NCBI RefSeq assembly: GCF_003201475.1
Contig: NZ_QJJK01000014.1
Span: forward strand, 97,020-161,019
DNA from: Chelatococcus asaccharovorans
GTDB lineage: Bacteria > Pseudomonadota > Alphaproteobacteria > Rhizobiales > Beijerinckiaceae
DNA: 64,000 nucleotides
Reading direction: 5' to 3'
Shown here: piece by piece, positions 17,465 to 27,589 of the stretch
Numbering within the stretch: the first letter of the stretch is position 1
Layout of the letters: each line of letters starts with the position of its first letter
Position numbers and translations under genes: made by a program
The notes under the pieces: model-generated
Told to the model about the DNA's origin: nothing
The model's input: only the letters and a program-made list of their open reading frames with translations
Databases searched by the model: none

Positions 17465-18382
17465 TCAGACCTTTTCGACTTCCGGTCGTCCGAGGATGCC
17501 GGACGGCATGAAGATCAGGACGATTGCCAGGATGGAGAACGCCGCGACGTCCTTGTATTCGATCGAGAAATAGGCGGACCACAGGGTCTCCACGAGCCCA
17601 ATGATCAGGCCGCCGAGGACGGCGCCGGGAAGGGAGCCGATGCCGCCGAGGACGGCCGCCGTAAACGCCTTGACGCCGGGGACGAAACCATCCGAGAAGC
17701 TCACCACACCATAATAGAGGAGATACATGGTCCCCGCGACAGCCGCGAGCGCCGCGCCCATCACGAATGTGAGCGAGATCGTGCGATCGACGTTGATGCC
17801 GAGCAGTGCCGCCATCTTCCGGTCCTGCTCACAGGCACGCTGCGCACGGCCGAGCGGCGTTTTCTGCACGACATACCAAAATATCGTGAGCAGAACGGCA
17901 GTCGCCGCCATGATGATGATTTGCTTGTACGCCAGAGTGACAGCATAGCCGTTGTCCTCGAACAGGGTTATGCCGCCATTGACCATGGGCGGAATGGACT
18001 TGTTGCGCGCGCCTTGCACAACCTGGACGAAATTGGACAGAAAGATGGAAACGCCGATCGCCGAGATCAGGGGAGCGAGCCGGAAGGAGCCGCGCAATGG
18101 GCGATAGGCGATGCGCTCGACGGCCCATCCCCAGAGCGATGTCAGGATCATGGCCAGGACGAGCACGATAAGGAGGGCGATGGCGATGGAGCCAATGCCG
18201 AGCCAGCTTGTAAGGAAAATGAAGAAGATCAGCGCAATAAAGGCTGAAAGCATGAAAATATCGCCATGAGCAAAGTTGACCATGCCGATGATGCCGAAAA
18301 CCATCGTGTAGCCGATGGCAATGAGCCCATAAATCGAGCCAAGCGTCAGCCCGTTAACGAGCTGCTGCACAAAAACTTCCAT
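17465..18382 (-). CDS. livH: branched-chain amino acid ABC transporter permease LivH
   Basis: A 305-residue permease with about eight helices. Key motifs are QQLVNGLTLGSIYGLIAIGYTMVFGIIGMVNFAHGD at the N-terminus, the coupling helix GRAQRACEQDRKMAALLGIN and GGIGSLPGAVLGGLIIGLVE near the C-terminus. The start at 18382 (MEVFVQQLV) fits the family; the open frame extends upstream without homology. It is the first gene of the operon, so the promoter should lie just above 18382. Confidence 0.94.
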   Translation of the reverse strand: MEVFVQQLVNGLTLGSIYGLIAIGYTMVFGIIGMVNFAHGDIFMLSAFIALIFFIFLTSWLGIGSIAIALLIVLVLAMILTSLWGWAVERIAYRPLRGSFRLAPLISAIGVSIFLSNFVQVVQGARNKSIPPMVNGGITLFEDNGYAVTLAYKQIIIMAATAVLLTIFWYVVQKTPLGRAQRACEQDRKMAALLGINVDRTISLTFVMGAALAAVAGTMYLLYYGVVSFSDGFVPGVKAFTAAVLGGIGSLPGAVLGGLIIGLVETLWSAYFSIEYKDVAAFSILAIVLIFMPSGILGRPEVEKV

Positions 18383-19460
18383 ATCGTGCCTTTGCCCCCG
18401 TGGCGTCGGGACTTTACGTCTGTCAGGTGGCAATCATGCCCAAAGTTATTCAAATACTTACATGACGCCGGGCGAAAGACGGATCCCGTCACGCTGAAGT
18501 GTCCGCATTCTGTAACCTCTGGTATCGATGACAATCGCTTACGTTGATCGTCTTGTCAAAACTATGCCGCGAAACCGACGGCGCGGAAACTCCGACATTG
18601 GTTGAAGACAGCTGTCGGCCAAGCGGCCGGGCCGGCCGGACGGTGCCAGCCCGGCAGACATGATCGCGTCTCCTGGCAGGCGTATTAGGCGCAGACGTTG
18701 GCCCTCGCCTCGGATTCGGACGCATTCGCAGTGCAGGCGGTGCCCCCCGCTGATCCACAGCTGATGCACAGACGCGTCTTCCTGTCCGATCGATCCGTGA
18801 TCGCGAGAGGCGAGGCTGAGGCGGGCGACCGTTCGCGCCGGAGGCTGGCCAGCCGTGTCATGCCAAGAATTTGAGATATCAGCGGAAACAGATCATCTGT
18901 GACGCGCCGTCCCGTGCCGTGATTGCCACGAACAAAGGGGCAGCCGCTATTTCAGTCACAACCTCTGTCATGATATCCACAGCCGAACTGATCGATGGCC
19001 GACGTGCCCATCACCAGTGTCTTGCTGAAGCATGAGGGCGGCATTGACCGGTCGGAGCGGCGGCAGCTGCGGTCAGTGACTTGGCTGCGGTCAGAGACTT
19101 GGCTGCGGTCAGGGGCTTGGCTGCGGTCAGGGACTTGGCAGGCTGTCGCCTTATGGCGTCCGGTCTGCGTTTGTCGCGACGTTTGACCTGGGCATTTGGC
19201 CGACACGCCCAATCGAAAGGCGATCGACAGGAGATGCCGATGCGATAAGGCAAAGATCGAAGCGACGGGTGTCGCGCTCGGCGCAACAGCGATCCAGGAG
19301 ACGGGTCCGCGCAATCACGCAACGGTGGTCGCTCTGTCTCAAGCGGAGATCGCAACGCCGTTAATTATTGATTTTATTTATCTATTTCATGCGTCGGTGC
19401 GGCTTCATTCCGTTGAATGCTCGTCTGGCCGACTGCCTTTTGCAATGCAGGTCGATTGTT
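18383..19460. other. intergenic region without a supported gene, upstream of livH and of a GntR gene
   Basis: About 1.08 kb between divergent genes. Short open frames are present on both strands, but none has a convincing composition, ribosome-binding site or motif. It contains the 4 x 18 bp tandem array at 19066-19137. The part around 18430-18560 is somewhat AT-richer and probably includes the liv promoter; that around 19350-19400 (TTAATTATTGATTTTATTTA) is likely the promoter area of the GntR gene. Confidence 0.55.
19066..19137 (+). repeat. tandem repeat, 4 x 18 bp
   Basis: Four consecutive units GCTGCGGTCAGNGACTTG with only a few substitutions at 19066, 19084, 19102 and 19120. The array is intergenic. 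Read from CTTGG, the unit has the same lead and nearly the same period as arrays at 42825-42876 and 61593-61690. Confidence 0.92.
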
Positions 19461-20174
19461 ATGTCCATAGTTCCGACGAACCCCGGCCAGGATGACAATC
19501 CCAGCGCGACGGCTGCGGAATCCGGCACGAATTTATCCGATGAGACATTGGCAGAACGCGCCTATCGGGTCATCGAGGATCAGATCATACGGCTCGTTCT
19601 TCCTCCGGGCCTACGCCTGACCGAGCAGGAGCTCGCGTCGCGCCTGGACATCGGCCGGACGCCGGTTCGCGAGGCCTTGCAGCGCCTTGTCAACGATGGC
19701 CTCGTGGTGGTTTTCCCGCGCAAGGGCATTGCGGTATCCGTGGTGAACCCGCTGGATGTGCTGATGGCGCTGGAGGTGCGGACCGTGCTTGAACGCCTCC
19801 TGGCGGCGGCCGCGGCGCGCCGTGCCGGGCCGCAATCGCGGGCGGAGCTCGGCGCCTTGTTGGAACAACTCGCGGCGGCGGCCGAGGCCGGCGACCATGA
19901 TCGGTTCGTTGAACTCGACAGGGCGATCTACCATCGCCTCGGTGAGATGGCCTCGAATCCCTTCCTGGTCAGGGCGCTCGCGCCGCTGGAAGCCATGGCG
20001 CGGCGCGCGCGCTACTATTTCCTGCGGAATGACGATCTCACCGAACCCGCGCGTCTGCACCGGACGATGATCGGCCATGTGCTGGCTGGCGAAAGCGCCG
20101 CAGCGGAGACGGCGTCCGATGCCCTGATGGACTATTTGCGCGGCGGCATCAAGCGAACGGTTGTCGGCATGTAG
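19461..20174 (+). CDS. GntR-family transcriptional regulator, FCD (FadR) subclass
   Basis: A 237-residue repressor-type protein. Residues about 32-95 form the GntR winged helix: ERAYRVIEDQIIRLVLPPG, then LTEQELASRLDIGRTPVREALQRLVNDGLV with the recognition helix, then FPRKGIAVS as the wing. Residues about 105-230 form the all-helical FCD effector domain, with metal or ligand site residues in FVELDRAIYHRLGEMASN and LHRTMIGHVLAGE. These proteins often sense carboxylates or amino acids. The start at 19461 is chosen from family length. The CoxG-like gene follows 445 bp downstream, but a regulatory link is only inference. Confidence 0.87.
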   Translation: MSIVPTNPGQDDNPSATAAESGTNLSDETLAERAYRVIEDQIIRLVLPPGLRLTEQELASRLDIGRTPVREALQRLVNDGLVVVFPRKGIAVSVVNPLDVLMALEVRTVLERLLAAAAARRAGPQSRAELGALLEQLAAAAEAGDHDRFVELDRAIYHRLGEMASNPFLVRALAPLEAMARRARYYFLRNDDLTEPARLHRTMIGHVLAGESAAAETASDALMDYLRGGIKRTVVGM

Positions 20175-20619
20175 GTGCCCCCCGGGCGAGGTGTGATTCG
20201 GACCGCGACGGGTGCGCTGGCTTTCACGACCAAGCGCCGCAAGGCCGCAAGGCCGCAAGTCCGCAAGTCCGCAAAGCCCCGGATCGCGGCGCAGTCATCC
20301 AGCTCGCTTCACCCCGTTGGACGGTGATCGCACCCGGCGCCGGACTTCTCCTGCGTGCCGCGTACCAAGCCGCGCGCCAAATTGTCTCGTTGCTCATCAC
20401 ATTGCGAAAATGCTCGCTCGCCTCGCCCTTCGCGCCGTTCCGAACGGAAAACCGCTACACAGTTTTCCTGGACTTGCTCTAGGATAGGCCCGTCTTTCGT
20501 CACCAGTCTTCGCGAAGAGCCATGGATGGTCGCGCGGGGACATGCGGGGGCGGTGGTATCGGAATGGGGAGCGGTGCCGGGTTGTGTTGGCGCCAAGAGG
20601 AGGAGACGTCGCCGTGGCA
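20175..20619. other. intergenic region with an 8-bp tandem repeat, no supported gene
   Basis: Between the GntR gene and the CoxG-like gene. The only clear structure is five tandem 8-bp units GCCGCAAG/TCCGCAAG at 20236-20275. AGAGGAGGAG at 20597-20606 is the ribosome-binding site of the next gene. I see no coding sequence. Confidence 0.55.
20236..20275 (+). repeat. tandem repeat, 5 x 8 bp
   Basis: Units GCCGCAAG (three times), TCCGCAAG, TCCGCAAA run without gaps. Such octamer runs are prone to slippage, but here the array is intergenic, so phase variation of a coding frame is not implied. Confidence 0.85.
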
Positions 20620-21084
20620 ATGACGATGACGGGTGAGTTCGTTCTTGCGGCAGAACCGCAGGCCGTATGGGAAAAGCTCAACGATCCCGAAGTGCTGAAG
20701 GCCTGCATCGCCGGCTGCGAGGAGCTGGAACGGACGGACGAAGGCGGTTTTCGCGCCGTCGTGAAGGTGAAGCTCGGCCCCGTCAAGGCAACCTTCAAGG
20801 GCAAGGTCACGCTGACCGATCTCGACCCGCCGCATGGCTACACGATTGTCGGCGAGGGCGAGGGCGGCGTGGCCGGTTTCGCCAAGGGGGCCGCCAAGGT
20901 CGGGCTCGCCCCCGTGCCGGAGGGCACCAAGCTGTCCTATGACGTCGAGGCGACTGTCGGTGGCAAGATCGCGCAGCTCGGCGGCAGGCTCATCAACGGC
21001 GTCGCCAAGAAATATGCCGACGATTTTTTTGCCAGCTTCGCCGCGATCGTGTCGCCCGAGCAGGCTGAGACCGTCGCCAGTTAG
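20620..21084 (+). CDS. coxG: CoxG-like protein (SRPBCC fold, membrane anchor of Mo-hydroxylases)
   Basis: A 154-residue START/SRPBCC-fold protein of the CoxG family. The signature is EPQAVWEKLNDPEVLKACIAGCEELE, followed by VKVKLGPVKATFKGKVTLTDLDPP and GGKIAQLGGRLINGVAKKYADDFF. In carboxidotrophs CoxG helps attach CO dehydrogenase to the cytoplasmic membrane. Here it stands 3.3 kb before the cox-like structural genes with two glycan genes between. An upstream GTG at 20614 is better spaced from the AGGAGG, but MTMTGEF matches the family N-terminus. Confidence 0.88.
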   Translation: MTMTGEFVLAAEPQAVWEKLNDPEVLKACIAGCEELERTDEGGFRAVVKVKLGPVKATFKGKVTLTDLDPPHGYTIVGEGEGGVAGFAKGAAKVGLAPVPEGTKLSYDVEATVGGKIAQLGGRLINGVAKKYADDFFASFAAIVSPEQAETVAS

Positions 21085-21393
21085 TGTGGTGGATTTGAAA
21101 TTCGTCACAGAATGGATCGAGGGTGACGAACGCATTTCAAATCCCAAAACCACACGAGAATCATTAGCTTGCTAATGCATGCTGATTTTATACGGAACCA
21201 CCGTGTCATTCCGGGGCGGGCCGAAAGGCCCGAGCCCGGAACCCAAGAATACCAGGTTCAACAACACCACGCTCAACCCGGGAGGCACAGTCCGATGCAT
21301 CTTTTCTCGGGCCGCGTGTTCATGGATCCCGGGCTCGTTGCTGCGCAACGACCCGGGATGACCGTGGGATTCCATCCTGAGATCCGATCGGCC
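21085..21393. other. intergenic region with palindromic repeats
   Basis: No gene. It holds family C repeat copy 2 (21177-21241) and, just before it, an inverted pair GGATTTGAAATTCGTCA/TGACGAACGCATTTCAAATCC (21091-21144 region) that may terminate the CoxG-like gene. The sequence CATGGATCCCGGGCTCGTTGC near 21322 looks like a further REP-type fragment. Confidence 0.6.
21177..21241 (+). repeat. dispersed palindromic repeat, family C, copy 2
   Basis: GCATGCTGATTTTATACGG is followed by CACCGTGTCATTCCGGGG and the hairpin CGGGCC-GAAA-GGCCCG. It differs from copy 1 (4699-4766, opposite strand) by a few substitutions and one inserted T. Confidence 0.8.
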
Positions 21394-22728
21394 TCAGGGC
21401 ATCGCCTCACTCCCGCCGGCGCCGCGCAGGGCCGGCGAGAGCGTCAGGAAGGCGGGCAGCCAGAAGAACAGGAAATGCGCGTTCACGAAGGTGAAGGCGT
21501 CGGACAGGTCTGTCACCATATAGACCAGCGAGAAAACCAGCAGGAACAGGCTGAGGCGCGCAAGATGCCCGGCAGGAGATAGCGGCTGGCCGGTGCCGCG
21601 CGTCGCGTCGATATCGGTCAGCGTCGCGGCCAGGGAATTGACGATCAGCGCGAAGAACGCCAGCGCCGCCGGGATGCCGAAATAGAAGGCGGGCCCGAGA
21701 TAGCCGTTGTGCGGATGGCGGCCGAAGGGGTTCTCGATCTCGGCCGTGGGGCCTGCGCCGAGCCATGGGTGCTCGATGATCGACCGGGCCGCGAGGCTCC
21801 AGATATCCAGGCGATAGGACTTGCGGCAGATGTCGCCGCCCTGGCCGCAGGCCAGATCCTGCAGCGTGCCCTCGTTAAAGACGAGGAGGGCGGGGGCGGC
21901 AATCGCCGCGAGGATGGCGAGCGCCGCGATGAGCCTGCCCCTGCGGCCGGCGGGCAGTCGCAGAATGATGGCGAGCACCACGGCCGCGAGGAAGGCGGCG
22001 ATGATCGGCCCCCGGCTGAAGGTGAGGATGAAGCCCGCCGCGTTGACCGCGGCCGCCGCCAGCAAGGCGAGCCTGAGGCGCCCGCGCGCGGTGATCGCCG
22101 CCGTGAGGGCGGTCGCAACCCCGAATATGAGGGCACCGGCGCTGAAGATGGCGCCGTTCGCCCGGCCGTAGAGGTGCAGGCGGACGAAAGTCGGCCATTC
22201 GATGACCACCTGCCCCAGGATAGCGATGACGGTCGCCAGGGCGAGGACGAAGGCCGAGACGAGGAGCAGGCGCCGGGGAAAGTCCGGGTCGCGGCGCAGC
22301 GCCGTCAGCACCACCACGCCGAAGGTCAGGATGGCAAGCGCGTTGCCGGCGGCCTGCCAGGCCTTGCCGGGCGAGCCCGCGCCGCGGAACAACACCCCCA
22401 CCACCTCCCAGGCGACGATGCCGAGGATCAGGAGCGCCGCCAGCCTGGGGCGGGGATCGCTGAGAAACATGCGCCGCATCGCGCCGTCGGTCGCGAGAAG
22501 AGCGACGCCAGCCGCAATCAACCCGACGAAGACTGCCAGCCAGAAGATGTGGAGCGGCACCAGGGTGATGGCGACGATGGTCGCGTAGACGAGGGTCGAG
22601 GCGAAGCGATCGCGATGAAGGGCATCGCTTCCGGCGAGCCGGGCCTTGGTGAGCCATGGAGCCCCGGTGAGCCATTTGGCCGACGACGGTGAAGGCGACG
22701 ACGGTGAAGACGACGTTGGTGAAGGCAT
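21394..22728 (-). CDS. O-antigen ligase/polymerase family membrane protein
   Basis: A 444-residue polytopic membrane protein with about ten helices. The large extracytoplasmic loop contains RSIIEHPWLGAGPTAEIENPFGRHPHNGYLGPAFYFG, the H-N-G/H-N-x-y-L pattern typical of the Wzy_C (O-antigen ligase WaaL, polymerase Wzy) domain. Family members join polysaccharide to lipid carriers in the periplasm. The start at 22728 has GAGGAG upstream. The N-terminus is a Ser/Pro-rich low-complexity run. It is divergent from the GT61 gene and probably acts with it in surface glycan assembly. Confidence 0.85.
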   Translation of the reverse strand: MPSPTSSSPSSPSPSSAKWLTGAPWLTKARLAGSDALHRDRFASTLVYATIVAITLVPLHIFWLAVFVGLIAAGVALLATDGAMRRMFLSDPRPRLAALLILGIVAWEVVGVLFRGAGSPGKAWQAAGNALAILTFGVVVLTALRRDPDFPRRLLLVSAFVLALATVIAILGQVVIEWPTFVRLHLYGRANGAIFSAGALIFGVATALTAAITARGRLRLALLAAAAVNAAGFILTFSRGPIIAAFLAAVVLAIILRLPAGRRGRLIAALAILAAIAAPALLVFNEGTLQDLACGQGGDICRKSYRLDIWSLAARSIIEHPWLGAGPTAEIENPFGRHPHNGYLGPAFYFGIPAALAFFALIVNSLAATLTDIDATRGTGQPLSPAGHLARLSLFLLVFSLVYMVTDLSDAFTFVNAHFLFFWLPAFLTLSPALRGAGGSEAMP

Positions 22729-22956
22729 GGGACTCCTCGGGTTCGTCACATGGCGACGGGACAACGGTCAACCCATCGTTCAACCGCAGGCAGCTATGGC
22801 AATGCCGGAGGGCGCGGTCAACGTGGCATCACGCGCCGGGACCGGGGACCCGTGCACGCCGCGCCTTGCTGGTTGTCTCACGCTTTCCTATAAGGACGCC
22901 CGCGCGCATCCATGCTGGCGATATCGCGCGGACCATGAAGATCAGGAGCCTGCTCG

Positions 22957-24156
22957 ATGGGGCGTCGCCGTTCCCGCCTCGCCCTTGCGATGGATCTCAA
23001 GCCGAAGGCCTTTGCGCTGTTCGAACGCCTGTCGCGCGTCACGCGCCGTTCGCCGCTGCATCTCGGCTTCTTCCCTGACATCCGGCCCTATCCCGACCGC
23101 TTTGTCCAAGTCTACCAGAACGACCGCTATCGCATGCGGCTGGCGTCGCCGCCTTATGCGGACGTTCTGCCCGCGCTGGCGATCGACAACTGGGATGTGA
23201 AGCTCCCCAGCTTTGCCGAGGCCGATGAGACGATCATCCGGCGGTTCGTCGGCATTTTCCAGGACGCAATCGTCCCGGGCCATACGCTGACGCCGGTCGA
23301 TGCGGAGAGCCTCGCGCAGCTCGCGCTGGATGAAAGCCGGCTCGCCAACTGGAATTTCGCCTATCCCGCGCCGATCCTCTTCAAGCGCCGCGTGGCGGAG
23401 GGGCTCGGCATCGTGTTGCCGCCGTATCCGCATTACGGCCATCTCCTGCTCGACGTGCTGATGCCGATCGCCCATGCGCTGCGGTTGGGGGCGGGCGACG
23501 GGCGCAAGCTCACCATCATCACCAAGGCGCACCGCATTCCGCTCATCAATGCCTTCGTGAGCGGTCTCAGGAAGCTCGGCCATACCGTCGAGGTGATGGA
23601 ACTGACGCCCTTCGACCATGCGGTGGTGCCGGAACTCCTGCTCGCGCGTTCGCTCTGCCGCAATGTCGAGCGGGCCTACGGGCTGCACGAATCGCTGCCC
23701 TATCTCCGGTCGATCTTCGAGGCCGCCTATGGGCCGGTTTCGGTGCCGCCGTCGCCGCTCGTCTATTTCTCGCGCGGGCATTCGCGACTGCGGCGCCTCC
23801 TCAATGAGGACGAGCTTCGCCATGGGCTGATCGAACGGGGGTTTACGGTCTTCGAGGCTGGCTGGGGCAACCACCCGCAGCAGATCGCCACCTTCACACA
23901 GGCCTCGGTGCTGGTGGGTGTGCACGGCGCCGGCCTTGCCAATGTCGCCTGGATGCAGCCGGGCGCGCATCTCGTCGAGATCTTCCCGTCGACCTTCCGC
24001 AAGACCACAGGCCTCCATTGGGCGGCCGAGCACGATTTGGGCTACGATTTCTTCCTGGCTTCCCCTGAAGGGGCGATGCAGAGTTTCAGCATCGACTGTG
24101 CCGCCTTTTTCGCGAGGCTCGATGCCATCGTGACGCGATCGCACCTACGACCTTAG
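22957..24156 (+). CDS. glycosyltransferase family 61 (DUF563) protein
   Basis: A 399-residue protein with the GT61 C-terminal signature [36 protein letters not shown], including the G-x-H-G-A-G-L-x-N core, plus the upstream [22 protein letters not shown] (nucleotide-sugar-side motif R-x-x-x-R-R-x-x-N-E). The N-terminal half lacks a recognised domain. It probably transfers a sugar during capsular or lipopolysaccharide synthesis. GGAG 9 bases before 22957 supports this start; ATG at 22990 is an alternative. Confidence 0.86.
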   Translation: MGRRRSRLALAMDLKPKAFALFERLSRVTRRSPLHLGFFPDIRPYPDRFVQVYQNDRYRMRLASPPYADVLPALAIDNWDVKLPSFAEADETIIRRFVGIFQDAIVPGHTLTPVDAESLAQLALDESRLANWNFAYPAPILFKRRVAEGLGIVLPPYPHYGHLLLDVLMPIAHALRLGAGDGRKLTIITKAHRIPLINAFVSGLRKLGHTVEVMELTPFDHAVVPELLLARSLCRNVERAYGLHESLPYLRSIFEAAYGPVSVPPSPLVYFSRGHSRLRRLLNEDELRHGLIERGFTVFEAGWGNHPQQIATFTQASVLVGVHGAGLANVAWMQPGAHLVEIFPSTFRKTTGLHWAAEHDLGYDFFLASPEGAMQSFSIDCAAFFARLDAIVTRSHLRP

Positions 24157-24383
24157 TCGTAGCCATTGCAAAAATCGGGAAAATTCGCCGGAAACGGCGC
24201 CTTTTCGCGATCGATCTTGTGATCGCCGCGGCAAGAAGCGGCCTTGACCTACATTTTTATGATTCTAGACTGAGTGCGATCGTCCATGGTCACGCAGGCG
24301 GTACGCACGGTCAGGCCGCGGCACCCCTGCCAACAGCATACGAAGGCTGCGGTGAAGCACTCCAGCCAGCGAGGGAGCCCACC

Positions 24384-24881
24384 ATGACCACCGTGTCCAT
24401 GACGGTGAACGGCAAGGCCGTATCCGCCGATATCGAGCCGCGTACGCTTCTCGTCCAGTTTCTTCGCGAAAATTTGCGGCTCACAGGTACGCATGTCGGC
24501 TGCGATACCAGCCAATGCGGGGCTTGCGTGGTGCATCTCGACGGACAAGCCGTGAAAAGCTGCACCGTGCTGGCCCTGTCCTGCGATGGCGCGACCGTCG
24601 GTACCATCGAGGGGCTGGCGTCCGACGGCGCGCTGCACCCGATGCAGGAGGCGTTCCGCGAGCATCATGGCCTGCAGTGCGGCTTCTGCACGCCGGGCAT
24701 GATCATGTCGGCGGTGGATATCGTCGCGCGCTGTGGTCACCATCTCGACGAACAGACCATTCGCGAGGAACTCGAGGGCAATATCTGCCGCTGCACGGGC
24801 TACCACAATATCGTCAAGGCGATCGCGGCAGGCGCCGAGGCCATGGGTGCCTCTTCGCCGATGCAGCACGCTGCCGAATAA
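24384..24881 (+). CDS. coxS: molybdenum hydroxylase small subunit, 2Fe-2S protein (CoxS-like)
   Basis: A 165-residue iron-sulfur subunit of the xanthine oxidase/aerobic CO dehydrogenase superfamily. The plant-type 2Fe-2S cluster ligands are Cys40, 45, 48 ([10 protein letters not shown]) and Cys60; the second cluster ligands are Cys99 and 102 ([10 protein letters not shown]) and Cys135 and 137 (GNICRCTGY). It passes electrons from the molybdenum centre to FAD. GAGGGAG precedes the chosen ATG at 24384. The order S-L-M here differs from the M-S-L of the classical cox operon. Confidence 0.93.
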   Translation: MTTVSMTVNGKAVSADIEPRTLLVQFLRENLRLTGTHVGCDTSQCGACVVHLDGQAVKSCTVLALSCDGATVGTIEGLASDGALHPMQEAFREHHGLQCGFCTPGMIMSAVDIVARCGHHLDEQTIREELEGNICRCTGYHNIVKAIAAGAEAMGASSPMQHAAE

Positions 24882-24910
24882 AGGCTTGCGCGCCGCGGCC
24901 GCGGTTTATC

Positions 24911-24978
24911 GGCTGCGGTTGGCTGCGGTTCATGGGCTGCGGTTCATGGGCCGCAGTTCATGGCCGCAGTTCATGGCC
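24911..24978 (+). repeat. short tandem array between the small and large subunit genes
   Basis: Units of 13-14 bp: GGCTGCGGTTCATG twice, then GGCCGCAGTTCAT twice, with a truncated GGCTGCGGTT before and GGCCG after. It fills the middle of the 189-bp gap. Confidence 0.85.
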
Positions 24979-25070
24979 GAAAGACCGGAACGGGCAGGGA
25001 CTATCCGGGCAAGGGTGCATCCGGACTGGGATGTCCGGGGAATAAACGCCGGCATGCGAGGGAGGCAGAG

Positions 25071-27431
25071 ATGAACGCCACAGGGATCGGCGCCGCGGTG
25101 CGCCGCAAGGAAGACCAGCGTTTCATCACCGGGAAGGGCCAATATACCGACGACGTCAACCGGGCCGGACAGGCCTATGCCGCTTTCGTCCGCTCGCCGC
25201 ATGCCCATGCCGAGATACGCGGCATCGACACGTCCGCCGCCCTGGCGATGCCGGGGGTGATCGCCGTGCTCACCGGCGCGGACCTCGCGGCGGACAAGAT
25301 CGGCGGGCTCATCTGCGGCTGGATGATCCATTCCAAGGATGGCAGCCCGATGAAGGCCGGCGCCCATCCGGCCTTGGCCCAGGGCAAGGTGCGCTATGTC
25401 GGCGACCATGTCGCGGTCGTCATCGCCGAGACCGCGTTGCAGGCGCGTGATGCGGCGGAGGCTGTCTCCGTCGACTACAACGTGCTCCCTGCCGTCGTCG
25501 ATCCGGCCAAGGTGAAGGGGGCCACCGCCGTCCACGATGTCGCGCCGGACAATACGGTGTTCTCCTGGCAGCTCGGTGACAAGGCGGGGACCGATGCCGC
25601 TTTCGCCAGCGCGGCCCATGTCACGCGGCTCGATTTCATCAATAACCGGCTCGTGCCCAATGCCATCGAGCCCCGCGCTGCGGTGGGCGACTACGATGCC
25701 GGCACGGACAGCTTCACGCTCTACACGACGAGCCAGAACCCGCATGTGGCGCGGCTCGTGCTGTCGGCCTTCATCGGCATCGCGCCGGAGAACAAGCTCA
25801 GGGTCATCGCGCCTGATGTCGGCGGCGGTTTCGGCTCGAAGATCTTCATCTATGCGGAGGAAACGGTCTGCGTCTGGGCGGCCAAGCGTGTCGGCCGGCC
25901 GGTGAAATGGACGGCCGACCGCACGGAGGCCTTCCTTGCTGATGCCCATGGGCGCGACCACGTGACCCGCGCCGAGCTCGCCCTTGACGCCAAGGGCAAG
26001 ATGCTCGGTCTCAGGGTGCACACGATCGCCAATCTCGGCGCCTATCTCTCGACCTTTTCGTCGTCGGTGCCGACCTATCTCTATGCGCCCTTGCTGTCGG
26101 GCCAATACGATATCCCGGCGATCTATGCCGAGGTCGATGGCGTCTATACCAACACGGCGCCCGTTGACGCCTATCGCGGCGCCGGCCGGCCCGAGGCGAC
26201 CTTCGTCGTCGAGCGGCTGGTCGAGGTCGCGGCGCGCGAGATCGGCTCGGACCCGGTGGCGTTCCGGAAGAAGAATTTCGTCTCCAAATTTCCGCACCAG
26301 ACGCCGGTCATCATGAATTATGACGTCGGCAACTATCCCGCGGCGATGGACAAGGCGCTGGAGCTCGCCGACTACAAGGGCTTCGCGCGGCGCAAGCGCG
26401 AGAGCGCGAAGGCCGGCAAGCTGCGCGGCCTCGGCTTCTCCGCCTATATCGAGGCCTGCGGCATCGCGCCGTCCCAGGCGGTCGGCTCGCTCGGGGCCGG
26501 CGTCGGCCTCTGGGAATCGGCGGAAGTGCGAGTCAATCCAACCGGATCTGTCGAAGTCCTCACCGGATCTCACAGCCACGGCCAGGGCCATGAGACGACC
26601 TTTGCCCAGCTCGTCTCCGACCGCCTCGGCATCGGCATCGATCAGGTGAGCGTGGTCCACGGCGATACCGACAAGGTGCAGTTCGGCATGGGGACCTACG
26701 GCTCGCGCTCCGGCGCGGTCGGCATGTCGGCCATCGTCAAGGCGCTCGACAAGGTCATTGCGAAGGGCCGCAAGGTGGCAGCCTACGTGCTCGAGGCGGC
26801 CGAGAGCGACATCGAGTTCAAGGATGGCCGTTTCACGGTGGCGGGCACCGACAAGGGGCTGGCTTTCGGCGAGGTGGCTCTCCAGGCCTATATCGCGCAC
26901 AAGTTCTCGGGCCAGGAGCTGGAGCCCGGCCTCAAGGAAGGCGCGTTCTACGACCCCACCAATTTCACCTTTCCCGCCGGGGTCCATATCTGCGAGCTCG
27001 AGATCGACCCGGACACCGGTGTCGCGCGGATCGACCGCTGGACGGCGGTGGATGACTTCGGGACGGTCATCAATCCGATGATCGTCGAAGGCCAGGTGCA
27101 TGGCGGCATCGCCCAGGGCGTCGGGCAGGCGCTGCTTGAAGGCGCGCATTATGACGATGAGGGCCAACTCGTCACCGCGAGCTTCATGGACTATGCGATG
27201 CCGCGTGCCGGCGACCTGCCATCCTATACGGTGGGGATGACGGTGACCCCCTGTCCGTCGAACCCGCTCGGCATCAAGGGGTGCGGGGAGGCGGGGGCCA
27301 TCGCCGCGCCACCGGCGGTCATCAATGCCATCACGGACGCGCTGGGTCACGAGCACGTCGCCATGCCGGCCACCTCGCAGGAGATCTGGCGGGCCTTGCA
27401 GCGGATGCCGACACAAATGGCCGCGGAATGA
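25071..27431 (+). CDS. molybdenum hydroxylase large subunit, form II CoxL-like
   Basis: The 786-residue catalytic subunit binds the molybdopterin cytosine dinucleotide cofactor. It starts [21 protein letters not shown], has [13 protein letters not shown], the active-site loop [10 protein letters not shown] at residues 367-376, [13 protein letters not shown] and the catalytic Glu in [10 protein letters not shown] near residue 740. Form I CO dehydrogenases have AYRCSFR with the copper-binding Cys; that Cys is absent, so this is a form II enzyme whose natural substrate is unknown and probably not CO. The start is at the ATG after GAGGGAGGCAGAG. Confidence 0.95.
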   Translation: MNATGIGAAVRRKEDQRFITGKGQYTDDVNRAGQAYAAFVRSPHAHAEIRGIDTSAALAMPGVIAVLTGADLAADKIGGLICGWMIHSKDGSPMKAGAHPALAQGKVRYVGDHVAVVIAETALQARDAAEAVSVDYNVLPAVVDPAKVKGATAVHDVAPDNTVFSWQLGDKAGTDAAFASAAHVTRLDFINNRLVPNAIEPRAAVGDYDAGTDSFTLYTTSQNPHVARLVLSAFIGIAPENKLRVIAPDVGGGFGSKIFIYAEETVCVWAAKRVGRPVKWTADRTEAFLADAHGRDHVTRAELALDAKGKMLGLRVHTIANLGAYLSTFSSSVPTYLYAPLLSGQYDIPAIYAEVDGVYTNTAPVDAYRGAGRPEATFVVERLVEVAAREIGSDPVAFRKKNFVSKFPHQTPVIMNYDVGNYPAAMDKALELADYKGFARRKRESAKAGKLRGLGFSAYIEACGIAPSQAVGSLGAGVGLWESAEVRVNPTGSVEVLTGSHSHGQGHETTFAQLVSDRLGIGIDQVSVVHGDTDKVQFGMGTYGSRSGAVGMSAIVKALDKVIAKGRKVAAYVLEAAESDIEFKDGRFTVAGTDKGLAFGEVALQAYIAHKFSGQELEPGLKEGAFYDPTNFTFPAGVHICELEIDPDTGVARIDRWTAVDDFGTVINPMIVEGQVHGGIAQGVGQALLEGAHYDDEGQLVTASFMDYAMPRAGDLPSYTVGMTVTPCPSNPLGIKGCGEAGAIAAPPAVINAITDALGHEHVAMPATSQEIWRALQRMPTQMAAE

Positions 27432-27589
27432 GTGCAATCATCGGGACGTCATACCGGGGAGCGGACGGGGCCTCCGGGAGCCCGGGATCCAGCAGCGCCG
27501 ACCGCGCGCGCTTAAGGATTCCGGCCTTTCGCACGCCCAAGGACGCCTCGACCGGGATGACCGCCTCGTTTGGAGAGGGATAGCAGCCC
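27432..27589. repeat. REP-like palindromic sequence between large and medium subunit genes
   Basis: The gap holds TCATACCGGGGAGCGG (27449-27464), GGGCCTCCGGGAGCCCGGGATCC and, on the far side, TCGACCGGGATGACC (27548-27562) as a roughly inverted end. This is the usual form of 'GTCATCCCGG' REP elements in alphaproteobacteria. A transcript crossing it would carry a large hairpin inside the operon. Confidence 0.6.

Noticed and set aside
19066..19137. CRISPR array
   Set aside because: Units are contiguous 18-mers without spacers, and no cas genes are present.
25071..27431. Assignment of the large subunit as genuine CO dehydrogenase CoxL
   Set aside because: The active-site loop is AYRGAGR and lacks the Cys of the form I AYRCSFR motif.
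24930..27437. Minus-strand open frame of 835 codons opposite the Mo-hydroxylase large subunit
   Set aside because: Antisense shadow of a well supported gene; Arg/His/Asp-rich with no domain.
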